Part shown: in pieces, positions 34,615 to 43,451 of the stretch | Position numbering within the stretch: position 1 is the stretch's first letter | How the letters are laid out: each line of letters starts with the position of its first letter | Origin: Alkaliphilus sp. NP8 | GTDB taxonomy: Bacteria; Bacillota; Clostridia; Peptostreptococcales; Natronincolaceae | Reading direction: 5' to 3' | Assembly: GCA_015978205.1 (NCBI GenBank) | Contig: JADWMM010000039.1 | Location: 1-48,202 of the forward strand | Length of the DNA stretch: 48,202 nucleotides | Translations under genes and position numbers: made by a program | Notes under the pieces: model-generated | Databases searched by the model: none | What the model was told of the DNA's origin: nothing | What the model saw: the letters and a program-made list of their open reading frames with translations, nothing else

Positions 34615-35727
34615 ATGACTGAACTTCGAAGAACAGCTTTATATGAAGCCCATAAAAAGCATGGTGGCAAATTAGTTGAGTATGCAGGTTGGGAAATGTC
34701 AGTACAGTTTGAAGGATTAAAAACTGAACATGAGGCAGTGAGAAATGCAGCAGGATTATTTGATGTATCTCATATGGGGGAAGTTGAAATAAGGGGAAAT
34801 GAGGCAGAGGATTTCGTTCAGTATTTAGTTACAAACGATATATCTGTTCTTGAAGATAATCAAGTTATTTACACTTTTATGTGCTATCCAGATGGAGGAG
34901 TAGTAGATGATCTTTTAGTTTACAAATTTAATAAAGATTACTATTATTTGGTGGTTAATGCTAGCAATGTAGAAAAAGACTATGAATGGATGAAGAAAAA
35001 CTTAGGCACATATGATGCAGAAATAACTAATATATCTGATGATGTTTCACAAATAGCTATTCAGGGTCCAAAGGCACAAGAAATTTTACAAGACCTTACT
35101 GATACAGATTTATCAGAAATAAAGTTTTTCTATTGCAAAAGAGATGTAAATATAAATGGAGCTAACTGTCTTGTTTCAAGAACAGGATATACAGGAGAAG
35201 ATGGTTTTGAAGTTTACTTTGATCATAAATATGCAGAAACTTTATGGGATAAAATGCTAGAAGTTGGTAAACATAGGGGAGTAAAACCTATAGGATTAGG
35301 AGCTAGAGATACATTAAGATTCGAAGCTACATTACCTCTTTATGGGAACGAAATATCTCAAGATATTACTCCTTTAGAAGCAGGCCTTGGTTTCTTTGTA
35401 AAATTAAATAAAGATGATTTTATTGGAAAAGATGCTCTTGTTAAGCAGAAAGAAGAAGGCTTAAAAAGAAAACTTGTAGGATTTGAAATGATAGGCAAGG
35501 GAATACCTAGACATGGATATGAAGTTATGGCAGATGGAAAAGAAATTGGCTTTGTAACTACTGGGTATAATTCGCCTACATTAAATAAAAATATTGGTTT
35601 TGCTTTAATAGATGCAAACTATGCGTCTTTAGGCACAAAAATAGAAGTTAAAATTAGAAAAAGAATTTCTGAAGCAGAAATAGTTAGTAAAAGATTTTAT
35701 ACCAAAAATACTAAAAGTAAAAAATAA
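34615..35727 (+). CDS. gcvT: Glycine cleavage system T-protein (aminomethyltransferase)
   Basis: GcvT moves the methylene group from lipoyl-bound aminomethyl of the H-protein to tetrahydrofolate, releasing ammonia. The 370-residue protein matches end to end: GWEMSVQF and GLFDVSHMGEV at the N-terminus, TGYTGEDGFEVY (about 189-200), GLGARDTLRFEATLPLYGNE (about 226-245) and the C-terminal barrel with GFVTTGYNSPT. GAGGAGG precedes the ATG at 34615. It is the first gene behind the glycine riboswitch. Confidence 0.96.
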   Translation: MTELRRTALYEAHKKHGGKLVEYAGWEMSVQFEGLKTEHEAVRNAAGLFDVSHMGEVEIRGNEAEDFVQYLVTNDISVLEDNQVIYTFMCYPDGGVVDDLLVYKFNKDYYYLVVNASNVEKDYEWMKKNLGTYDAEITNISDDVSQIAIQGPKAQEILQDLTDTDLSEIKFFYCKRDVNINGANCLVSRTGYTGEDGFEVYFDHKYAETLWDKMLEVGKHRGVKPIGLGARDTLRFEATLPLYGNEISQDITPLEAGLGFFVKLNKDDFIGKDALVKQKEEGLKRKLVGFEMIGKGIPRHGYEVMADGKEIGFVTTGYNSPTLNKNIGFALIDANYASLGTKIEVKIRKRISEAEIVSKRFYTKNTKSKK

Positions 35728-35776
35728 TTTTTAAATAAAAATTTAATATAAAAAGAATTAAAGGAGGAATAGTATT

Positions 35777-36160
35777 ATGAAAATTGTAGAAGGACTTTTA
35801 TATTCAAATGATCACGATTGGGTTAAGGTAGAAGGAGACAAGGCTTATATAGGTATTACAGATTTTGCACAAAATTCATTAGGAGAAATAGTTTACATAG
35901 AACTACCAGAAGTAGATGATGAACTTGATAAAGGAGATGTTTTTGGTGTAGTTGAGTCAGTAAAAGCAGCTTCAGATTCTTATACACCAGTTTCAGGAAC
36001 AGTAGTAGAAGTCAATGAAGATTTAGAAGATTCTCCAGAAAATGCAAATGAAGATCCTTATGGAAGCTGGATTTTAGCTGTAGAACTAAGCGATAAATCT
36101 GAGCTTGATGAACTAATGAATCATGACGAATACAAAGAGTTCTGTGAAAAGGAGGAATAA
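35777..36160 (+). CDS. gcvH: Glycine cleavage system H-protein
   Basis: GcvH carries the lipoyl arm between the P, T and L proteins. The 127-residue protein has the lipoyl lysine K63 in VESVKAASD and the family's HDWVKVEGD and [16 protein letters not shown]-like blocks (here PEVDDEL). AAGGAGG precedes the ATG. The ribosome site of gcvPA lies in its last codons. Lipoylation would use LipB/LipA, encoded 3 kb downstream. Confidence 0.96.
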   Translation: MKIVEGLLYSNDHDWVKVEGDKAYIGITDFAQNSLGEIVYIELPEVDDELDKGDVFGVVESVKAASDSYTPVSGTVVEVNEDLEDSPENANEDPYGSWILAVELSDKSELDELMNHDEYKEFCEKEE

Positions 36161-36161
36161 T

Positions 36162-37502
36162 ATGCATAGGTATATACCTAATACAGATGCTGATGCTAAG
36201 AAGATGTTAGAAGCTATCGGCGCTAATTCTATAGATGATGTTTTTAAGGACATACCAAAAGAGCTTATTTTAGATAGAGAACTTAATGTAGATGGGCCTT
36301 ACTCTGAAATGGAAATAATTAATCGTATGTGTAAGCTTAGCAATAAAAATAAAAACACAAATGATTTAACTTGCTTTTTAGGGGCAGGAGCTTATGATCA
36401 TTATATTCCTAGTATAGTTAAGCATTTAGCAGGAAGATCTGAATTTTATACTGCATATACTCCATATCAGCCAGAGATAAGTCAAGGTACTTTACAAGCA
36501 ATCTTTGAATATCAAACTATGATGTCTAATTTGACAGGTATGGATGTGACAAATGCTTCTATGTATGATGGAGCAACTGCTTGTGCAGAGGCAGCTATGA
36601 TGGCAGCAGATAAGAAGAAGCGTAAGTCTATTGTAGTTTCTGAAACAGTTAACCCAGAAACTCGAAAAGTTTTAAAAGCATATATGAAACTTCATAATAT
36701 TGAAATAGTTGAAGTGCCTATGGAAGGTGGAGTTACAGATTTAGAAAAATTAAAGTCTGCAGTTAGTAAAGAAACTGCAGGAGTTATAGTTCAGTATCCT
36801 AACTTCTTTGGTATAGTAGAAGATATGAGCGAAATTGAAAAAGTTACGCATGAAAATAAAGCATTATTTATTAATTATGTAGATCCTATTGCACTTGGGA
36901 TTTTAAAAAGTCCTGGTGAGTTAGGTGCAGATATAGTTGTTGGAGAAGGTCAATCTTTAGGAAGTGAACTAAATTATGGTGGACCTTACTTAGGATTCTT
37001 TGCTACAACTTCTAAACTAGTTAGAAAGATTCCAGGTAGAGTAGTTGGTCAATCTGAGGATGTAGATGGAAAAAGAGCGTTTGTTCTTACCCTACAGGCA
37101 AGAGAACAGCATATTAGAAGATATAAAGCTACATCGAATATCTGCTCTAATCAAGGACTAGTTGCTCTTATGGCTTCTATTTATTTAACTACATTAGGTA
37201 AAAAAGGAATTAGAGAAATAGCTATGCAGAATGTTCAGAAAGCTCACTATGCTTTTAAAGAGCTTACTAAGAGTGGTAAGTTTAAACCAATGTTCGATAA
37301 GCCATTCTTTAATGAATTTGCATTAACAAGCGACATAGAAAGCTCTAAGGTTAATGAAGAGCTATTAAATCACAATATTCTTGGTGGATATGAGCTTGGA
37401 AAAGAATATTCACAATTAGAAAATGGATTATTAGTATGTGTAACTGAAAAAAGAACTAAAGAAGAAATAGATAAACTTGCTAAAGTAATGGAGGTGATAT
37501 AA
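36162..37502 (+). CDS. gcvPA: Glycine dehydrogenase (decarboxylating) subunit 1
   Basis: This is the N-terminal half of split P-protein, 446 residues, which lacks the PLP lysine but forms the active heterotetramer with GcvPB. Family blocks include [13 protein letters not shown] (about 72-84), [19 protein letters not shown] (about 101-119), [13 protein letters not shown] (about 137-149) and [20 protein letters not shown] (about 311-330). The ATG at 36162 (1 nt after gcvH) has GGAGG just upstream; an earlier in-frame ATG inside gcvH (36123) is unlikely. The stop overlaps the gcvPB start (TAATG). Confidence 0.95.
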   Translation: MHRYIPNTDADAKKMLEAIGANSIDDVFKDIPKELILDRELNVDGPYSEMEIINRMCKLSNKNKNTNDLTCFLGAGAYDHYIPSIVKHLAGRSEFYTAYTPYQPEISQGTLQAIFEYQTMMSNLTGMDVTNASMYDGATACAEAAMMAADKKKRKSIVVSETVNPETRKVLKAYMKLHNIEIVEVPMEGGVTDLEKLKSAVSKETAGVIVQYPNFFGIVEDMSEIEKVTHENKALFINYVDPIALGILKSPGELGADIVVGEGQSLGSELNYGGPYLGFFATTSKLVRKIPGRVVGQSEDVDGKRAFVLTLQAREQHIRRYKATSNICSNQGLVALMASIYLTTLGKKGIREIAMQNVQKAHYAFKELTKSGKFKPMFDKPFFNEFALTSDIESSKVNEELLNHNILGGYELGKEYSQLENGLLVCVTEKRTKEEIDKLAKVMEVI

Positions 37503-38962
37503 TGTATACGGGATATGATAAATTGATTTTTGAAGTTTCAAGAGAAGGTAGAAAAGCATATAGTTTACCAAAATGTGATGTAGAAGAAGTAGAGCTGGAT
37601 AAATTAATTCCAAGTGAATTTTTAAATGATAAGGATTTAGATTTACCAGAAGTAAGTGAAGTAGATGTTGTTAGACACTATACTCAGTTATCTACTAAAA
37701 ACTATGGTGTAGATTCAGGTTTTTATCCTTTAGGATCTTGTACCATGAAGTATAACCCTAAGATAAATGAAGATATGGCATCACTTCCAGGCTTTAGTAA
37801 AATCCATCCGTATCAGCCAACAGAGACTGTGCAAGGTGCTTTAGAGCTTATGTACGAATTAGAACAATCTTTAGCAGAAATAGCTGGTATGGAAAGAATG
37901 ACTCTTCAACCTGCTGCTGGAGCTCACGGAGAGCTAGTAGGGTTAATGGTAATTAAAGCTTACCATGAAAAAAGAGGAGATACTAAGAGAACTAAAATTA
38001 TTGTTCCAGACTCTGCTCATGGAACAAATCCAGCTAGTGCTGCTGTTGCTGGTTTCGATATTGTAGAAGTAAAATCCAATAAAAGTGGAGCTGTTGACTT
38101 AGAAGATCTTAAAAGTGTTTTAAATGATGAAATAGCAGGTTTAATGCTAACAAACCCAAGTACTCTTGGATTATTTGAAACTAATATGAAGCAGATTGCA
38201 GACTTAGTTCATGAAGCTGGTGGATTATTATACTATGATGGAGCTAATATGAATGCGATTATGGGTATTGTAAGACCTGGAGATATGGGCTTTGACGTAC
38301 TTCACTATAATATTCACAAAACATTCTCAACACCTCATGGTGGAGGAGGCCCTGGAAGTGGTCCTGTAGGAGTTAGAAAAGATTTAGTAGAATTCTTACC
38401 TACACCATTAGTTGAAAAAGAAGAAGATAAGTATGTTTTAAATTATGATATGCCAAATTCTATAGGAAAAATAAAAAGTTTCTATGGACACTTTGGAATG
38501 ATGGTTAGAGCGTATACTTATATCCTTTCAAATGGACCAGGATTAAAAGAAGCAAGTCAAAAAGCAGTGCTTAATGCTAATTACTTAATGAATAAGCTAA
38601 AGGAAAAATATTATCTTCCAATAGATCAAGTATGTAAGCATGAGTTTGTATTAGGTGGTTTAAATAAAGAAATATTAGGAATATCTACATTAGACGTTGC
38701 AAAGCGTATGTTAGATTACAGATATCATCCACCTACTGTTTACTTCCCACTTATAGTATCTGAGGCTATGATGATAGAACCAACAGAAACTGAAAGTGTT
38801 GAAACTTTAGATAAATTTGTAGAAGTTATGAATAAAATTGCTGACGAAGCTAAGGAAAACCCTGAATTACTTAAAAATGCTCCACACGATACTCCAGTAA
38901 GAAGAATAGATGAGGCAAAAGCAGCTAGAAACTTAGTATTAAAATGGGAAAAAAATAATTAA
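37502..38962 (+). CDS. gcvPB: Glycine dehydrogenase (decarboxylating) subunit 2
   Basis: This is the PLP-binding half of P-protein (486 residues), which decarboxylates glycine and loads the aminomethyl group onto GcvH. K273 in [18 protein letters not shown] is the cofactor lysine, followed by the Gly-rich loop. GSCTMKYNP (about 78-86), PAAGAHGEL (about 137-145) and [12 protein letters not shown] (about 170-181) are also conserved. It is translationally coupled to gcvPA. No gene for L-protein (dihydrolipoyl dehydrogenase) follows. Confidence 0.96.
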   Translation: MYTGYDKLIFEVSREGRKAYSLPKCDVEEVELDKLIPSEFLNDKDLDLPEVSEVDVVRHYTQLSTKNYGVDSGFYPLGSCTMKYNPKINEDMASLPGFSKIHPYQPTETVQGALELMYELEQSLAEIAGMERMTLQPAAGAHGELVGLMVIKAYHEKRGDTKRTKIIVPDSAHGTNPASAAVAGFDIVEVKSNKSGAVDLEDLKSVLNDEIAGLMLTNPSTLGLFETNMKQIADLVHEAGGLLYYDGANMNAIMGIVRPGDMGFDVLHYNIHKTFSTPHGGGGPGSGPVGVRKDLVEFLPTPLVEKEEDKYVLNYDMPNSIGKIKSFYGHFGMMVRAYTYILSNGPGLKEASQKAVLNANYLMNKLKEKYYLPIDQVCKHEFVLGGLNKEILGISTLDVAKRMLDYRYHPPTVYFPLIVSEAMMIEPTETESVETLDKFVEVMNKIADEAKENPELLKNAPHDTPVRRIDEAKAARNLVLKWEKNN

Positions 38963-38974
38963 GTTTGACATATG

Positions 38975-39004
38975 GCTTAGTTAGAGCTTCAGCTCTAACT
39001 AAGC
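38975..39004 (+). terminator. Hairpin between gcvPB and the selenoprotein gene
   Basis: A 13-bp perfect stem (38975-38987 with 38992-39004) with loop TTCA. It lacks a T-run, so it may be a processing or partial-termination site inside the operon rather than a full stop. Confidence 0.55.
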
Positions 39005-39071
39005 ATAAATAAAGTATTTATTTTAATAAACTAAAGAATACATATAAGTAGAAAACAAAGGAGGAAAAATT

Positions 39072-39374
39072 ATGTTATTTGGTCAAGACGGAAATTATGA
39101 AGAATCATTAAAAAATAGCATAAAAGCATCTATAGAACAAAGAGTAGCAAGTGCTTGTGACACCTGAGATATGGCAAGTGTTCTTGCACCCGCCTGGGGC
39201 GTTAAAGAAGAAGTAGATCCAAGTAAAGCAGAAGAAATAAGAGAGTATGTAAAAAGTATAGCTGGGTCTAACTTTACATTATCATCTGGTGAAACAGTAA
39301 CAGTTTTAAAAGGTGATGTAAAAGAAAAAAAAGGTACTGCAATATTAATTTTTAGATATCAAATAGTGAAGTAA
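39072..39374 (+). CDS. Small predicted selenoprotein with a CxxU motif (unknown family)
   Basis: Read through an in-frame UGA (39165-39167, codon 32), this gene gives 100 residues. The UGA falls in C-D-T-U (residues 29-32), a redox-type CxxU motif. The N-terminal half is helical (EESLKNSIKASIEQRVASAC); after the motif come APAWGVKEEVDPSKAEEIRE and a beta-rich C-terminus (NFTLSSGETVTVLKGD). Strong AAAGGAGG precedes the ATG at 39072. The ATG at 39171 right after the UGA has no ribosome site, so two separate genes are unlikely. Composition and spacing match neighbours. It sits between gcvPB and lipB, 109 nt after gcvPB, and a terminator follows. I do not recognise the family; a thiol/selenol redox role is inferred from CxxU only. 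Confidence 0.8.
39165..39209 (+). promoter_or_regulatory. UGA codon and candidate bacterial SECIS in the small selenoprotein gene
   Basis: After UGA (39165-39167), CGCC (39191-39194) pairs with GGCG (39198-39201) around the loop TGG (39195-39197), and TTCTT (39181-39185) pairs with AAGAA (39205-39209). The loop begins 27 nt after the UGA and contains G. This GC-rich core stands out in AT-rich surroundings, as expected for an RNA structure under selection. Confidence 0.7.
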
Positions 39375-39412
39375 TATTGTTTTTACCTAATATTAAACAA
39401 ATTTTAAATATC

Positions 39413-39446
39413 AATACCCTCTGCTTATATATCAGAGGGTATTTTT
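39413..39446 (+). terminator. Terminator after the selenoprotein gene
   Basis: AATACCCTCTG (39413-39423) pairs perfectly with CAGAGGGTATT (39433-39443), followed by a T-run. Confidence 0.9.
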
Positions 39447-39486
39447 ACTAGCTAAAGTAGTAATGTTTTAGATAGGAGAGGATGAT

Positions 39487-40149
39487 ATGAAGCTAAATGT
39501 ATTATTTTTAGGCAGATGTGAGTATGAAAAGGCTCTAAAAGTACAATATGATATTTTGGAAAAAAGACAAAAAAATGAGATAGGAGATACTTTAATAATA
39601 GTAGAACATCCCCCTGTTATTACACTAGGAAAACATGCTGTAGAGTCAAATGTTGTAGTTTCTGAAAAACACTTAAACAATGAAGGTGTATCTCTTCACA
39701 AAACCAATAGAGGCGGAGATGTAACATACCATGGAGATGGACAAATAGTAGGGTATCCTATAGTTAATTTAAGACAAAAGGGAATTGGCATTAAAAAATT
39801 TGTACAGAAAATGCAAGAAGCATTTATAGATTTACTTAATGATAAATTTAATATTAATGCTAGAAAAGATGATAAGCATACAGGAGTTTGGGTAGATGAT
39901 GAAAAAATAGTTGCTATTGGTTTAGCAGTTAAAAGAGGGGTAACTATGCATGGTTTTGCATTTAATGTGAATACAAACTTAGACCACTTTAAATTAATAG
40001 TACCTTGTGGTATAGCAGATAAAGGGGTTACATCTATAAATAAGCTTAAAGGAGAACCTGCTGATTTTGATGCTGTAAATAAGCTTGCTGTAGAATATCT
40101 ATGCAATAGCTTTGAATACAATGGATTTGAAATAATTGATATAGATTAA
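39487..40149 (+). CDS. lipB: Octanoyltransferase LipB
   Basis: LipB moves octanoyl from acyl carrier protein to lipoyl domains such as GcvH. The 220-residue protein has RGGDVTYHGDGQ (75-86), K140 in KIVAIG and the acyl-binding C174 in IVPCGIADKGVTS, the Lys-Cys pair of the family. GAGAGGATG-type spacing supports the ATG at 39487. A terminator separates it from the selenoprotein gene; lipA follows 68 nt downstream. Its placement next to gcv suggests GcvH is a main client. Confidence 0.95.
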   Translation: MKLNVLFLGRCEYEKALKVQYDILEKRQKNEIGDTLIIVEHPPVITLGKHAVESNVVVSEKHLNNEGVSLHKTNRGGDVTYHGDGQIVGYPIVNLRQKGIGIKKFVQKMQEAFIDLLNDKFNINARKDDKHTGVWVDDEKIVAIGLAVKRGVTMHGFAFNVNTNLDHFKLIVPCGIADKGVTSINKLKGEPADFDAVNKLAVEYLCNSFEYNGFEIIDID

Positions 40150-40217
40150 GAATTATCTAATATACAATTTTAAAACAGAAGGTCATAGGAGAAAAAATAT
40201 AATAGGTGGTGAATAAA

Positions 40218-41087
40218 ATGGCAGTAAAGAGAAAGCCAGAATGGCTTAGAATAAATATGAAAGAAGGTCGTAGTTTAGACTACGTTCAGGATATATTAAA
40301 AAAACATTCTTTAAACACAGTTTGTGAAGAAGCAAACTGTCCTAATAGAATGGAATGTTTTAGTAAAAAAACAGCAACATTTATGATATTAGGTAGTCAA
40401 TGCTCTAGAAATTGTAAGTTTTGTAATGTTTCACATGGGGCATTAGAAGAAGTAGATACTAATGAACCAGAAAATGTTGCAAAAGCAACAGTAGATCTAG
40501 GCTTAAAGCATGTTGTAATTACTTCTGTTACTAGAGATGATTTACTAGATGGAGGGGCAGGACATTTTGCTAAAGTAGTAGAAGCTATTAAAGAAAAGGA
40601 TAAAGATATAATTGTAGAAGTACTTATTCCAGATTTAAAAGGAGAAAGAGATTTAATTAAGATAGTAGTAGATTCTAAACCAGAAATTATAAACCACAAT
40701 ATTGAAACTGTTCCAAGTTTATATAAAGAAATTACACCTGGATCTATATATGAAAGATCTGTAGATGTTCTAAGACAAGTAAAGCAAATAGATAAAAATA
40801 TATTAACCAAATCTGGTATAATGGTAGGGTTAGGTGAAACAGAAAGTGAAGTAATAGAGGTTATGAAAGACTTAAGATCTGTAGATTGTGATTTTTTAAC
40901 TATAGGACAATATTTGGCTCCAAGTAAAAAGCATCATCCTGTAGCAGAGTATGTTACTCCAGAGAAATTTAAAATGTATAAACTTAAAGCAGAAGAGTTA
41001 GGATTTAGCTTTGTTGCTTCAGATCCTTTAGTTAGGAGTTCATACAATGCAGCAGAAGCCATGAAAACAGCCAAAGTAACAACTTAG
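40218..41087 (+). CDS. lipA: Lipoyl synthase LipA
   Basis: LipA is a radical SAM enzyme that inserts two sulfurs into octanoyl-bound domains. The 289-residue protein carries both cluster motifs: the auxiliary set C36, C41, C47 ([13 protein letters not shown]) and the radical SAM set C62, C66, C69 (CSRNCKFC). The C-terminal RSSYNA block supplies the auxiliary-cluster Ser. The ATG at 40218 follows GGTGGTG; a GTG at 40206 is in frame but would overlap that site. The sigma-54 regulator gene starts 22 nt after its stop. Confidence 0.96.
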   Translation: MAVKRKPEWLRINMKEGRSLDYVQDILKKHSLNTVCEEANCPNRMECFSKKTATFMILGSQCSRNCKFCNVSHGALEEVDTNEPENVAKATVDLGLKHVVITSVTRDDLLDGGAGHFAKVVEAIKEKDKDIIVEVLIPDLKGERDLIKIVVDSKPEIINHNIETVPSLYKEITPGSIYERSVDVLRQVKQIDKNILTKSGIMVGLGETESEVIEVMKDLRSVDCDFLTIGQYLAPSKKHHPVAEYVTPEKFKMYKLKAEELGFSFVASDPLVRSSYNAAEAMKTAKVTT

Positions 41088-41109
41088 TTTAAATCAAAGG
41101 AGGGAGATT

Positions 41110-43203
41110 ATGAAAAAGAAGCTAGCTATTTTATGTTATAGTAAAGACACTTCAAACATGTATTATGAACAAATAAAGAGTTTGTTCCAAGATAACCTTC
41201 ATGTTGAAAAATACTGTATAGCAGATGGTTATATTGAAAAAGAAATAGTAGCAGATCTAACTTTACTTCCTTCCTTTGATGCATTTGATAAAGCTAGGAA
41301 GTTAATAAAAAAAACAGATAAGGTTTTATTTGTTAATAGAACTATTTCGAAATTGGGATTAGATAAGATTATGGATATTGAGGAAGGAACAGAAGTATTT
41401 CTTTTAGATGAAAGTGTTGAAATGGCAAAACAGATGGTTTCTACATTATATGAAATTGGAGCAAATCATATTAATTTTATCCCTATTTGTCCTCAAGACA
41501 AAGTTAAGCTAAAGGGTAAAGTAGTAATTCTTTTAGGTGAATCCAGCTATATACCTTATAGGGCAAAGCAAATTATAAACGTAGGGAATAGTCTATTAGA
41601 TATAAATACAATAATCGAAATTGGTGTTAGACTAGAACTGCTACATATATTAAATAGAAAAAATATTAGCAAAAGCTATAAAGAGATTGCAACATCTAAT
41701 TGTGGCCTTGCTGAAATATTAGGTATAACTAATATGTCCGAAGGTCAATTAGATATTCTTTTGCAGGTTATAGACGATGGAGTAATAGGAATTGACTCTA
41801 AAGGATCTATATTTTTATATAATGAAAATGCAGAAGATATAATTGGATATAAAAGAGAAGATGTTATAAGTCGAAATGGAATAAAACTATTTCATCAAAT
41901 TCCTTTTAAAGATGTTTTGCAAAAATTACAGTCTGTAAAGGAAATATTAATTAAAATAAATAATATTGATTTAATATTATCTGTAGATCCTATTATTCAT
42001 TCAGAAAGACTTTATGGTGCAGTTGCTATTATTAGAAGATTTAGCGATGCAGAAAAAAAACAACATAGATTAAGAGCTAAGGTTATTGGAAAAGGTCATA
42101 AAGCTAAATATAATTTTCCTGATATAGTAGGAGAAAGTAACTCTATAAAAAAAACTATAGAAATTGCAGAACGAATGGCTAAGTCTAATTCATCTGTACT
42201 GATAACTGGAGAAAGTGGTACAGGTAAAGAACTTTTTGCACAAGCCATACACAATAATTCCTTAAGAAAAAACTTCCAGTTTGTTGCAGTAAACTGTGGT
42301 GCATTACCTGAGAGCTTATTAGAAAGTGAGCTTTTTGGATATGAAGAAGGAGCGTTTACTGGGGCTAGAAAAGGTGGAAAGCCTGGACTATTTGAACTTG
42401 CCCACAATGGAACATTATTTTTAGATGAAATAGGAGAAATGCCACCAAGTCTTCAAATGCGGTTATTAAGAGTTCTGCAGGAAAGGGAAGTAATGAGGAT
42501 AGGTGGAGACAGTATAATTAATGTCGATATTAGAATAATAACTGCTACAAATAAAAACCTAAAGGAAATGATGGAAAAAGGACAGTTTAGAGAAGATTTA
42601 TATTATAGATTAAATGTATTACCTCTTAAAATTCCTCCATTAAGATGTAGAAAAAAAGATATAGTACCTTTAATAGAACAATTTAAGAAGGAATTTAAAG
42701 GAAAGTTTAAATTTTGCCCAAATGCAGAGAAGATGCTTATATCTTATAACTGGAGAGGCAATGTAAGAGAGCTAAAAAACTATATAGAGTATTTAGTAAG
42801 TTTAGAAATAAAGGAAGTAGAAGTAAAAGATTTACCATTTGAAATAGAACAACTATTAAAAAAAGAGGTAAATCATGAAGTGAAATATAAGGAAATAAAG
42901 AAAGAAGAAGCGTTTATAGAAAGCTTTGTAAAAAGTACAGATAAAAAATTATCTAAATATATTTTTATTTTAGATGAATTAGAAAAAGCATTTATTGAGA
43001 ACAAGAGATTAGGGAGAAGGAGTATATTAAAAGCAGCAAAACAAAATAATATCTTTTTAGGTGAGCAGGAAATACGAAATATGATTATTAATTTAGAGAA
43101 TTATAGCATGGTAGAAATATTTAAAGGCAGAGGCGGAACGGTAATTACAACACAAGGAATAGATATTTTACAACAGTTAAAAGGCCGTAATGTAGATAAG
43201 TAG
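41110..43203 (+). CDS. Sigma-54-dependent transcriptional activator with PAS domain
   Basis: The 697-residue protein has a non-receiver N-terminal region (about 1-200), a PAS domain (about 212-310; [19 protein letters not shown]), an AAA+ domain (about 338-565) and a C-terminal winged-helix-like region instead of the usual Fis helix-turn-helix. The ATPase has Walker A GESGTGKE (367-374), the sigma-54 contact loop GAFTGA (414-419) and Walker [10 protein letters not shown]. It should activate the -24/-12 promoter at 43358, just downstream of its own terminator. It resembles PrdR/PrpR-like activators of amino acid fermentation. The signal sensed is unknown. AAAGGAGGGAG precedes the ATG. Confidence 0.92.
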   Translation: MKKKLAILCYSKDTSNMYYEQIKSLFQDNLHVEKYCIADGYIEKEIVADLTLLPSFDAFDKARKLIKKTDKVLFVNRTISKLGLDKIMDIEEGTEVFLLDESVEMAKQMVSTLYEIGANHINFIPICPQDKVKLKGKVVILLGESSYIPYRAKQIINVGNSLLDINTIIEIGVRLELLHILNRKNISKSYKEIATSNCGLAEILGITNMSEGQLDILLQVIDDGVIGIDSKGSIFLYNENAEDIIGYKREDVISRNGIKLFHQIPFKDVLQKLQSVKEILIKINNIDLILSVDPIIHSERLYGAVAIIRRFSDAEKKQHRLRAKVIGKGHKAKYNFPDIVGESNSIKKTIEIAERMAKSNSSVLITGESGTGKELFAQAIHNNSLRKNFQFVAVNCGALPESLLESELFGYEEGAFTGARKGGKPGLFELAHNGTLFLDEIGEMPPSLQMRLLRVLQEREVMRIGGDSIINVDIRIITATNKNLKEMMEKGQFREDLYYRLNVLPLKIPPLRCRKKDIVPLIEQFKKEFKGKFKFCPNAEKMLISYNWRGNVRELKNYIEYLVSLEIKEVEVKDLPFEIEQLLKKEVNHEVKYKEIKKEEAFIESFVKSTDKKLSKYIFILDELEKAFIENKRLGRRSILKAAKQNNIFLGEQEIRNMIINLENYSMVEIFKGRGGTVITTQGIDILQQLKGRNVDK

Positions 43204-43244
43204 TATATTATATAGGAAGTATATTTTTTCACTATAATACAAAT

Positions 43245-43294
43245 AAAGGGTTTATTGGGTAGGATATTTCTCCCATTAAACCCTTTGTTTTTTT
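43245..43294 (+). terminator. Terminator after the sigma-54 activator
   Basis: AAAGGGTTTA (43245-43254) with TAAACCCTTT (43277-43286), plus TGGG with CCCA inside, followed by a T-run. Confidence 0.88.
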
Positions 43295-43357
43295 GTAATA
43301 TTTGCAAGAAATCCATAAATGAGCATGAAAAGTCTAAAAATTCAATCATATAATAAA

Positions 43358-43373
43358 TGGCACCAAAATTGCA
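43358..43373 (+). promoter_or_regulatory. Sigma-54 (-24/-12) promoter of the iorA operon
   Basis: TGGCAC (43358-43363), five bases, then TTGCA (43369-43373) is a near-perfect sigma-54 promoter. Transcription should start near 43385, about 65 nt before the iorA ATG at 43452. I could not define the activator's upstream binding site. Confidence 0.9.
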
Positions 43374-43451
43374 TCTGTAATAAAAAGAGTTCAAGATTAT
43401 ACATATTAAATGTACAGAATAATTATTGTTATAGTATAAGGGGGATAAATA

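Noticed and set aside
39072-39374. A 31-codon leader peptide followed by a separate 67-codon gene from 39171
   Set aside because: The ATG at 39171 has no ribosome site and lies one codon after the UGA, while the upstream ATG has an ideal one. A CxxU motif and a SECIS-like hairpin fit one gene.
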